From Bradyrhizobium sp. CB1717 (GTDB taxonomy: Bacteria > Pseudomonadota > Alphaproteobacteria > Rhizobiales > Xanthobacteraceae), in NCBI RefSeq assembly GCF_029714325.1, contig NZ_CP121666.1:6603001-6667000 (forward strand): a DNA stretch of 64,000 nucleotides, written 5' to 3'. A program made the position numbers and the translations under genes. The notes below the pieces were generated by a model. That model worked only from the letters and a program-made list of their open reading frames with translations, did no database searches and was not told the DNA's origin. The first letter of the stretch is position 1, and the number at the start of each line of letters is the position of its first letter. Shown here piece by piece: positions 16,449 through 27,187 of this stretch.

Positions 16449-16646
16449 GTGAAGAAGATTGTATTTGCTCTCGGTGCGACGCTTGCTCTGGTGACGGCTG
16501 CGAATGCCGCGGATTTGCCGCGCCGCCAGCCCGTACCTGTCTATCCGGCGGAGCAGGCCCCGATCGGCAAGATGCCGATTGGCAAGAGCCCGGTCGGCAA
16601 GGCCCCGATCGGCAAGGCGCCCGGCCCGGTGGCGGCGCGCTACTGA
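16449..16646 (+). CDS. small exported protein with pentapeptide PIGK-type repeats
   Basis: Encodes about 65 aa: a signal peptide (KKIVFALGATLALVTAANA) and a short mature part ending in tandem PIGKM, PIGKS, PVGKA, PIGKA units. AGGGGA (16437-16442) abuts the ATG at 16443 but is correctly spaced, 6 bp, from an in-frame GTG at 16449, which is therefore preferred; the difference is two residues. The mature peptide is basic and Pro/Gly-rich, suggesting an extended secreted or cell-surface peptide. No known family. Confidence 0.6.
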   Translation: MKKIVFALGATLALVTAANAADLPRRQPVPVYPAEQAPIGKMPIGKSPVGKAPIGKAPGPVAARY

Positions 16647-16691
16647 CGCGCAGACTCTAGCGTAAGCGGCCGACAGTCCAGGGGGTAGAGC

Positions 16692-17342
16692 GTGACGAAC
16701 AAAGCTGATCGATCGGGATCCTGCATCCTCGCGGGGCTCGCCCTCGCGGCGATGATCGCATGCACGACGCCCACGGCCTCGGCCCACGAAGCGAACAAGC
16801 GCGTTGCCGATGCCAACGCGCTTGCTACGACCGAGACCGCATCGCGACCTCAACCGCAGGCGACGCGGCGTCCGGTCGCGCGTACGGAGAAAGGTCCCTA
16901 CTATGTCGACTTCCGCGCCCGTACGGCGGCGAGCTGGGGCCATGCCTTCGTCTGGTACGGCAAGACCAGCGAGAAGGCGGTCGAGGTCGCGGGCCTGACG
17001 CCGGCCGGCGACACGCTCGCCTACGTGCTCGGTCACCTCACATTCGTGCCCTCCGAGACCGGTGCGAGCTACGGCGATCTCGATCCGGAATATCTGACCG
17101 CGAACTACCGGGTCTACCTGAACGAGGCGGACGCCAAGCGCGTGTTCGCCTATATCAAGAAACTGCAGGCGGACTCGCCGGTGTGGAACGCCGAGACCGC
17201 CAACTGCACCGGCTTCATCGGCGACATTGCCGAATTCATGGGCCTAGAGGTCCCCAATCGCTGGCAACGCCCGGAAAAGTTCGTCAACCGCCTCAAGGAA
17301 ATGAACGGCGGCCGGCAGATGGTGCGGCTGTCGGCGGAGTAG
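16692..17342 (+). CDS. exported hypothetical protein with conserved Cys/Trp motifs
   Basis: Encodes 216 aa starting at a GTG behind GGGGGTAGAGC. A signal sequence (LAGLALAAMIACTTPTASA) is followed by a low-complexity stretch and then a domain from about residue 68: YYVDFRARTAASWGHAFVWY ... TANCTGFIGDIAEFMGLEVP. The spacing of an early His and a late Asn-Cys recalls permuted papain-like hydrolases, but this is only a resemblance. It lies 45 bp after the small PIGK protein, in the same orientation. Confidence 0.62.
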   Translation: MTNKADRSGSCILAGLALAAMIACTTPTASAHEANKRVADANALATTETASRPQPQATRRPVARTEKGPYYVDFRARTAASWGHAFVWYGKTSEKAVEVAGLTPAGDTLAYVLGHLTFVPSETGASYGDLDPEYLTANYRVYLNEADAKRVFAYIKKLQADSPVWNAETANCTGFIGDIAEFMGLEVPNRWQRPEKFVNRLKEMNGGRQMVRLSAE

Positions 17343-17354
17343 CCGCGCAATCCC

Positions 17355-17441
17355 GTAGCCCGGATGAAGCGCAGCGGAATTCGGGACTGCTGTTGCCTCG
17401 TTGCGACCGTCCCGGATTGCGCTTCGCTCCATCCGGGCTAC
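17355..17441. repeat. intergenic palindromic repeat, family B
   Basis: Arms 17355-17386 (GTAGCCCGGATGAAGCGCAG...) and 17410-17441 (...CTCCATCCGGGCTAC). Confidence 0.8.
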
Positions 17442-17466
17442 GAACTTCAATAATTACCCTCGCCGT

Positions 17467-17538
17467 CATTGCGAACGTAGCGAAGCAATCCAGAATCCCG
17501 CCGGAGAGAGTCTGGATTGCTTCGCTACGCTCGCAATG
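17467..17538. repeat. intergenic palindromic repeat, family A
   Basis: Arms 17467-17494 and 17511-17538. They differ by one base from perfect inversion and are the same element as at 6490 and 52587. Confidence 0.85.
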
Positions 17539-17829
17539 AGGGGGTTGAAGCAGCGAGCACCTATCTGTGACCGTCAGCCTGAGGTGCGCGCTCCGCGGCG
17601 CATCGCGCCGCTGAGCAAGCCTCGAAGGGCGATGCCCGGCTCTCACAGCGTGGCCGCTCATCCTTCGAGGCTCCCCATGGGACGCGTTACGTCCCATGCC
17701 TCGTGCCTCCAGCGACAACCGCTTCGCGGTTGCGCGGGGATGACGGAGTGAGGCCCCAATTATCCGCCCGGCGGAATCCCCCTCACTCCCCGCATGACAC
17801 CCCGCCCGCACCGCACACCCCCGCAATAG

Positions 17830-18906
<1,077 letters not shown>

Positions 18907-18931
18907 TCACTGCAAGAAGCGAGAGCAATTT

Positions 18932-19836
18932 ATGAAGGCTTATGTCTACGGCCCTGAAGGCGCTCGGATTTCCGACGTCGCTCAACCAAAGCCGAAAGGC
19001 ACGCAGGTGCTGGTAAAGGTCCGCGCCTGCGGCCTCAATCGCGCCGACACCGGCATGCGCAAGGGGCACGCCCATGGCGCGGCCGGCGGCGTCGGCACCG
19101 TGCTCGGGATGGAATGGGCCGGCGAGGTTGCCGAGCTAGGGCCCGATGCGAAGGGCGTCAAAGTCGGCGACCGCATCATGGGATCCGGCGGCGCGGCGTT
19201 CGCTGAATACACCCTGGCCGATCACGGCCGGCTGTTCCGCGCGCCCTCGAACATGAATTTCGAAGAGGCCGCCACCCTCCCCGTCGCGCTCGCGACCATG
19301 CACAACGCCGTGGTCACGGTCGGCGGTGTGCAGCCCGGGCAAGCCGTGCTGATCCAGGGGGCCAGCTCCGGCGTCGGCCTGATGGCGATGCAGATCGCAA
19401 AACTCAAGGGAGCGAGGCTCGTGATCACTCCGACCCCAAATGGGTCGATGAGGTGCTGAAGGCGACGAACGGCGAAGGCGTCGATCTCATCGTCGACCAG
19501 GTTTCAGGCAAGGTCGCCAACCAGAACCTTGCCGCGACCAAGGTCCTCGGCCGCATCGTCAATGTCGGCCGGCTCGGCGGCACCCATGCCGACTTCAACT
19601 TCGACCTGCATGCGGCCCGCCGCATCAGCTATATCGGCGTCACCTTCCGCACCCGCACCATCGAGGAGGTCCGCGAGATCTTTGAGGAGGTCCGCAAGGA
19701 CATCTGGGGCGCGGTGGAATCGCGCAAGCTGCAGCTACCGATCGACAAGGTCTATGCGTTCGACGACATCGACCAGGCGTTCGAGCACATGGAGGCGAAC
19801 AAGCACCTGGGGAAGATCGTGGTGACGCTGCCGTAG
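18932..19836 (+). pseudogene. zinc-independent quinone oxidoreductase (MDR family), broken by internal deletion
   Basis: The first frame (18932 to about 19420) encodes the N-terminal two thirds of a medium-chain reductase, ending GASSGVGLMAMQIAKLKGAR then LVI. The sequence then runs out of frame to TGA 19459. The C-terminal third continues in another frame from about 19415 to 19836 (DPKWVDEVLKATNGEGVDLI through LGKIVVTLP). Family members are about 325 aa; here the two parts total about 302 codons. The segment that normally links the Rossmann beta-2 region to the DP.W motif, some 20-25 residues, is missing. A deletion not divisible by three near 19415-19430 explains this. The cofactor-site glycines are intact upstream, but the product cannot be functional as one chain. 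An assembly error is the alternative. Confidence 0.8.
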
Positions 19837-19854
19837 CGCGCAGACACCGGTCTC

Positions 19855-19943
19855 GTAGGGTGGGCAAAGCGGAGCGTGCCCACCATCCGTCAGTGATCGC
19901 GGAAGAACGTGGGCACGGCGCTTCGCGCCTTTGCCCACCCTAC
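19855..19943. repeat. intergenic palindromic repeat, family C
   Basis: Arms 19855-19884 (GTAGGGTGGGCAAAGCGGAG...) and 19909-19943 (...CCTTTGCCCACCCTAC). The outer CTCGTAGGG/CCCTACGAG bases also pair. Confidence 0.82.
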
Positions 19944-20075
19944 GAGACTGAGCTAGTGGCATAAGCCACCATTCAATTCAGAAGCATTCGCAATGGCTTC
20001 GCTCCTGCAACTCACTTGCGACTACAGCTGTGGATCGCCGCTTGATGTTCAGCCTCAGGCTGCTAAATCCCCGCC

Positions 20076-21449
20076 ATGAGCGCACAGCACAACAAGACCT
20101 CGGTCGCGGCCATCTCGATCTTCGCCAGCGGCGGCATGGCGGCGGCCAAGTTCGTGGTCGGGATCGCGATCGGCTCGCTGGCGCTGATCTCCGAGGCGCT
20201 GCACTCCTCAATCGACCTGGTCGCGACCATCATCACCTGGGCGGTGGTGCGGGTGTCCGACAAGCCGGCGGACGAGGAGCACCATTACGGCCATGGCAAG
20301 CTGGAAAGCATCTCGGCGCTGGGCGTCACCGCCCTGCTCTACGTGCTCGCCGGCGGCATCCTGGTCGAAGCCTATAGCCGGCTGCGCGAGGGAACGCCGC
20401 CGCCGACCATCTCGGCCGTGCCGTTCGTCGTGCTGGTGATCGACATCGTCGTCAATCTCTGGCGCGCCCGCGCCCTGCACCGCGCCGCGCGCGAGACCCG
20501 AAGCCAGGCGCTCGCCGCGGATGCGCTCCACTTCGCCTCCGACGTGATGGGCTCCTGCGCCGTGATCGTCGGCCTGATCCTCGCCGCCCTCGGCTTCTGG
20601 TGGGGTGATGCCGCGGCCGCCGCCGCAGTCGCCGTGATGATCGCCGCGCTCGGCCTGCGCATGGCCGGCTCGACCGTGCAGACGCTGCTCGACCGCGCGC
20701 CGGAGGGCGCCCAGGAGAAGGCCACGGCCGCGATCCGCAGCGTGCCCGGCGTGATCGACGTCGAGCGCCTGCGCGTGCGCATGGTCGGGGCGACCACCTT
20801 CATCGACACCATCGCCAAGGTGCCGCGCACCTACCCGATCGACCGCGTCGAGGAGATCAAGCGCAAGGCGCAGGCCGCCCTCGACAAGGCGTTCGGCGAT
20901 GCCGACCTCACCTTCACCCCGGTCCCGGTCGCGCGCAACAACGAGACCGTCCGCGACCGCATCATGGTGATCGCCCGCAATTCGAGCCTCGCCATCCACC
21001 ACGTCACGGTGCACGACCTTGGTGCCAAGCTGATCGTCGGCATCGATCTCGAGGTCGATGCCGGGATGCGGCTCGACGCGGCCCATGACATCGCCAATAC
21101 GCTGGAGCGCAACATCAAGGAGGAGTTCGGCGAGGACGTCGAGGTCGACGTCCATATCGAGCCGCTGGAACCGGAACTGCCGTTCGGCGTCGACGCCGCG
21201 CCGGAGAGGGTACAGACCATCGCCGCCGCGCTGGCCGAGTTCGCCGGCGAAGGCGAGATCCACGACATCCATAATGTGCGCGTCCGCAACACCGACGCCG
21301 GCGAGATCGTCAACTTCCACTGCCGCGCTGCGCCGTCGATGAGCGTGATCAGGGTGCACGAGCATGTCGATGCGATCGAGCGCGCGTTGCGCCGCGCCTT
21401 CCCGAGCGTGAAGCGCGTCATCAGTCACGCCGAGCCGCCGCGCGTGTGA
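20076..21449 (+). CDS. cation diffusion facilitator (CDF) metal transporter
   Basis: Encodes 457 aa. The N-terminal about 200 residues form the CDF membrane domain, with the metal-site helices ISEALHSSIDLVAT (helix 2) and AADALHFASDVMGS (helix 5). A His-rich loop DEEHHYGHGKLE follows helix 2. The C-terminal half is unusually long, about 250 residues, and seems to hold two ZT-dimer-type domains: one from about residue 210, and a second from about 390 (EIHDIHNVRVRNTDAGEIVN). CDF proteins export Zn, Fe, Mn, Co or Ni in exchange for protons. The metal cannot be named from the helix-2 motif alone. The gene is monocistronic. Confidence 0.9.
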   Translation: MSAQHNKTSVAAISIFASGGMAAAKFVVGIAIGSLALISEALHSSIDLVATIITWAVVRVSDKPADEEHHYGHGKLESISALGVTALLYVLAGGILVEAYSRLREGTPPPTISAVPFVVLVIDIVVNLWRARALHRAARETRSQALAADALHFASDVMGSCAVIVGLILAALGFWWGDAAAAAAVAVMIAALGLRMAGSTVQTLLDRAPEGAQEKATAAIRSVPGVIDVERLRVRMVGATTFIDTIAKVPRTYPIDRVEEIKRKAQAALDKAFGDADLTFTPVPVARNNETVRDRIMVIARNSSLAIHHVTVHDLGAKLIVGIDLEVDAGMRLDAAHDIANTLERNIKEEFGEDVEVDVHIEPLEPELPFGVDAAPERVQTIAAALAEFAGEGEIHDIHNVRVRNTDAGEIVNFHCRAAPSMSVIRVHEHVDAIERALRRAFPSVKRVISHAEPPRV

Positions 21450-21674
21450 CGCGGATTGCGCGAGGAGTCACACGTTCTCGTTTCGGACTCCTGCACCCGT
21501 TGGTTTGCGGACGCGTGATGCATAAACTGCGCGTTGGATAAGAATAATTTCGCGTTAACGATTCGTTGACTCTCGACAGCCCGGCAAAACTGGATTCAAA
21601 TCGGTCTGATTCGGAAGCGACGTGGGGCTGCCTCCGAACTCAAGTTGCAAGCAGGGTTTCAGGGGGCCGAAGGC

Positions 21675-24002
<2,328 letters not shown>

Positions 24003-24005
24003 GCT

Positions 24006-24899
24006 CTATAATTGCAGCGTCGGCGCGACTTCCCGCGCCACATTGACCAGCGCCGCGATCAGCGGCGTCATGGGATCACGCTGCGGGATCACCATGCCGA
24101 TGCTGTAATTGACCTCGGGGTCGACGATCGGGATCGACCGCACCGTATCGGACAGGCCGAGCGTCTCGGCGAGCTTGGCCGGCATCACGCTGGCCCAGCG
24201 TCCCGTCTTCACATGCGTGAACAGCACCAGGAGCGAGTTCGAGGTCAGGGTCGGCGTCGCCTCCGCGCCGACCGAGCGCAGCGCGCGGTCGATGATACGG
24301 CGGTTCTGCATGTCGGGCGTCAAGAGGCACAGCGGCACCTGCCCGACCTCGGTCCAGGTCACGGTCTCGCGATCGCCGAACATCGCATCCGGCGCGGTGA
24401 GCAGGCGATAGCTCTCGTTGTAGAGCGGAATGGTGCGCACCTTGCCGATCGGCTCGTTCTCGATATAGGTCAGCCCCGCATCCACCTCGAGATTTTCGAG
24501 CAGGCCCAGCACCTCCGATGACGTCGTGGACCGGATGCTGAACCGCACCTCGGGATGTCTGGCGCGGAACGGCGTCGTCAGCTGGGCGACCATGCCGAGG
24601 ACGGTCGGGATCGCCGCGATGCGGATCTCGCCGGAGAGCTGGTGCTTCAGCCCGTTGATCTCGTCACGCATGGCACGGGCGTCGCCCACGATCCGCCGCG
24701 CCCAGTCCAGCGCCCGCTCGCCCTCGGGGGTGAAACCCTGGAAGCGGGAGCCGCGTTGGACCAGCATCACGCCGAGGATCTCCTCGAGTTGCTTCAGCCC
24801 GGTCGACATGGTCGGCTGCGTGACCCCGCAGGCCTCTGCCGCGCGTCCGAAATGCCGCTCCTTCGCCAGCGCCAGCAGCAGTTCAAGCTTGTCGATCAA
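24006..24899 (-). CDS. LysR-type regulator, probable regulator of the fds operon
   Basis: Encodes 297 aa. The N-terminal winged HTH reads ELLLALAKERHFGRAAEACG followed by VTQPTMSTGLKQLEE. The effector-binding domain begins near residue 90 (GEIRIAAIPTVLGMVAQLTT). It is divergent from fdsG across 224 bp. LysR-family FdsR regulators are known for soluble formate dehydrogenase operons in other proteobacteria, so the same role is likely. A palindrome lies 27-46 bp before its start. The stop is 3 bp from the stop of the convergent kinase gene. Confidence 0.87.
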   Translation of the reverse strand: MIDKLELLLALAKERHFGRAAEACGVTQPTMSTGLKQLEEILGVMLVQRGSRFQGFTPEGERALDWARRIVGDARAMRDEINGLKHQLSGEIRIAAIPTVLGMVAQLTTPFRARHPEVRFSIRSTTSSEVLGLLENLEVDAGLTYIENEPIGKVRTIPLYNESYRLLTAPDAMFGDRETVTWTEVGQVPLCLLTPDMQNRRIIDRALRSVGAEATPTLTSNSLLVLFTHVKTGRWASVMPAKLAETLGLSDTVRSIPIVDPEVNYSIGMVIPQRDPMTPLIAALVNVAREVAPTLQL

Positions 24900-24925
24900 C
24901 CGGTCGTCCCCTCGGATTCTGTGTT

Positions 24926-24945
24926 GGCATGCAAGCTAGCATGCC
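24926..24945. promoter_or_regulatory. palindrome in LysR/fds intergenic region
   Basis: GGCATGC, AAGCTA, GCATGCC is a perfect 7-bp inverted repeat located 27 bp upstream of the LysR start. It is a candidate autoregulatory site. Closer to fdsG, ATTGCG (25010-25015) and CGCAAT (25038-25043) form a wider dyad that could be the activation site. Confidence 0.5.
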
Positions 24946-25123
24946 GGGCCTGCACCAACACGCAAAAACCGGCAGCCGATACAATCTTCATTACCATTCC
25001 GTATCGACCGATTGCGGTTGCAAATCGATCTGAATTCGCAATCGCAGCATGAGACAGCTTTATTGATCTTCGAATGATTCCAAATACTTTGCGCTGAAGG
25101 AACGCTCAGGTTGAGAACGAACA

Positions 25124-25624
25124 ATGACAACGCTTTACGAACCTCGTTACGAGCCTTGTTACGAGCCTTGGGACGAAGCGCGCGGCGCTGAGATCATCGC
25201 CGAACATGCCGGGCAGGAAGGCGCAACGCTCGTCATCCTGCATGCGCTTCAGGAGGCGTTCGGCTACGTGCCGGAGGCGGCGATTCCCATGGTTGCGCAG
25301 GCGCTGAACTTGTCGCGCGCCGAGGTGCACGGCGTCTTCACCTTCTACCATGATTTCCGCCACAAGCCGGCCGGCCGCCACGTGCTGAAGCTGTGCCGCG
25401 CGGAAGCCTGCCAGGCTGCGGGCGGCGATGCACTGGCCGCGCGCGCCGAGACGAAGCTCGGTGTGTCGCTCGGCAACACGACGGCCGATGATCGCGTCAC
25501 GCTGGAGCCGATCTACTGCCTCGGCCTGTGCGCGACCGCGCCATCCGCGATGCTCGACGGCCGCCTCATCGGCCGGCTCGACGAGAAGCGCCTCGATGCA
25601 CTGGTTGCGGAGGCACAGCGATGA
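25124..25624 (+). CDS. fdsG: NAD-dependent formate dehydrogenase gamma subunit
   Basis: Encodes 166 aa and is homologous to NuoE: a helical N-terminal domain (ILHALQEAFGYVPEAAIPMV) and a thioredoxin-like [2Fe-2S] domain. The four cluster cysteines are visible in CRAEACQA and CLGLCATAPS. It passes electrons between FdsA and FdsB in the soluble formate dehydrogenase. The N-terminus carries an unusual YEPRYEPCYEPW tandem, encoded by a short DNA repeat (GTTACGAGCCTT). The stop overlaps the fdsB start by ATGA. First gene of fdsGBA-fdhD-fdsD. Confidence 0.95.
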   Translation: MTTLYEPRYEPCYEPWDEARGAEIIAEHAGQEGATLVILHALQEAFGYVPEAAIPMVAQALNLSRAEVHGVFTFYHDFRHKPAGRHVLKLCRAEACQAAGGDALAARAETKLGVSLGNTTADDRVTLEPIYCLGLCATAPSAMLDGRLIGRLDEKRLDALVAEAQR

Positions 25625-27177
25625 GCATGCGTCTCTTCGTTTCCCGCGATGCGGGCGCGGTCGCCGTCGGCGCCGATGAGGTTGCGCTGGCGCTGGAGCA
25701 GGCTGCGGCCAAGCGTGGTGTCAAGGTCGAGATCGTCAGGACCGGCTCGCGCGGCATGTACTGGCTGGAACCGCTGGTCGAGGTTGCGACCCCGAAGGGC
25801 CGGATCGCCTTCGGCCCGGTGACCGAGGCCGACGTCCCCTCCCTGCTCGATGCGCTCGCCACCAACACGCCGCATCTGTTGCGGCTCGGCGCCACCGACG
25901 AGATCCCCTGGCTGAAGCGCCAGACCCGCCTCACCTTCGCCCGCTGCGGCGTGATCGATCCGCGCTCGCTCGACGACTACCGCGCCCATGGCGGCTACAA
26001 GGGCCTGGAGCGCGCATTGTCGCTCGGCTCGGAAGCGATCCTCGCTGAGGTCACCGCATCCGGCCTGCGCGGCCGCGGCGGCGCGGGCTTCCCGACCGGG
26101 ATCAAGTGGAAGACCGTCGCGCAGGCCAAGGCCGACCGCAAGTTCATCGTCTGCAACGCCGACGAAGGCGACAGCGGCACCTTTGCCGACCGCATGATCA
26201 TGGAAGGCGACCCCTTCCTGGTGATCGAGGGCATGACCACCGCCGGCATCACCGTCGGCGCGACCAAGGGCTACATCTACATCCGCAGCGAATATCCGCA
26301 TGCGGTCGAGGCGATGAATGCCGCGATCGCGGCGGCCAGGCGCGGCGGCTATCTCGGCGACAAGATCGGCGGCTCGACCACCAGCTTCGATATGGAAGTG
26401 CGCGTCGGCGCCGGCGCCTATGTCTGCGGCGAGGAGACCTCGCTGCTGGAGAGTCTGGAAGGCCGCCGCGGCATCGTGCGCGCCAAGCCGCCGCTACCGG
26501 CCCATCACGGCCTGTTCGGCAAGCCCACCGTCATCAACAACGTGCTGTCGTTCGCCGCCATCCCCTTCATCCTCGCCGAGGGCGCCAAGGCCTATGCCGA
26601 TTTCGGCATGGGCCGCTCCCGCGGCACGATGCCGATCCAGCTCGCCGGCAATATCCGCCACGGCGGGCTGTTCGAGACCGCATTCGGCGTGACGCTCGGC
26701 GAACTCGTCGACGACATCGGCGGCGGCACCTTCACCGGCCGGCCGGTTCGTGCGGTGCAGGTCGGCGGCCCGCTCGGCGCCTACTTCCCCCGCGCCCTGT
26801 TCGACACGCCGTTCGACTACGAGGCCTTTGCCGCGCGCGACGGGTTGATCGGCCATGGCGGCATCGTCGTGTTCGACGACAGCGTCGACATGCGCAGGCA
26901 GGCGCGTTTCGCGATGGAATTCTGCGCCGTCGAATCCTGCGGCAAGTGCACGCCGTGCCGGATCGGCTCCACCCGCGGCGTCGAGACCATCGAGAAGATC
27001 ATCAACGGCGAGCGCGTCCATGAAAACCTCGCGCTGGTCGAAGACCTCTGCAACACCATGAAATTCGGCTCGCTCTGCGCACTCGGCGGCTTCACGCCCT
27101 ACCCCGTCCTCAGCGCGTTGAAGCACTTCCGGGAGGATTTCGCACCCGTCCCGACCACGCTTCAGGCCGCGGAATAG
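25621..27177 (+). CDS. fdsB: NAD-dependent formate dehydrogenase beta subunit
   Basis: Encodes 518 aa. An N-terminal thioredoxin-like region of about 120 residues is fused to a NuoF-type domain. Visible are the NADH/FMN-binding GLRGRGGAGFPTGIKWK, the NADEGDSGTFADR loop, and the [4Fe-4S] ligands in ESCGKCTPCRIGSTRG. This subunit hands formate electrons to NAD+. The start at 25621 overlaps fdsG by 4 bp. fdsA follows after 10 bp. Confidence 0.96.
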   Translation: MSMRLFVSRDAGAVAVGADEVALALEQAAAKRGVKVEIVRTGSRGMYWLEPLVEVATPKGRIAFGPVTEADVPSLLDALATNTPHLLRLGATDEIPWLKRQTRLTFARCGVIDPRSLDDYRAHGGYKGLERALSLGSEAILAEVTASGLRGRGGAGFPTGIKWKTVAQAKADRKFIVCNADEGDSGTFADRMIMEGDPFLVIEGMTTAGITVGATKGYIYIRSEYPHAVEAMNAAIAAARRGGYLGDKIGGSTTSFDMEVRVGAGAYVCGEETSLLESLEGRRGIVRAKPPLPAHHGLFGKPTVINNVLSFAAIPFILAEGAKAYADFGMGRSRGTMPIQLAGNIRHGGLFETAFGVTLGELVDDIGGGTFTGRPVRAVQVGGPLGAYFPRALFDTPFDYEAFAARDGLIGHGGIVVFDDSVDMRRQARFAMEFCAVESCGKCTPCRIGSTRGVETIEKIINGERVHENLALVEDLCNTMKFGSLCALGGFTPYPVLSALKHFREDFAPVPTTLQAAE

Positions 27178-27187
27178 GAGAACGACA

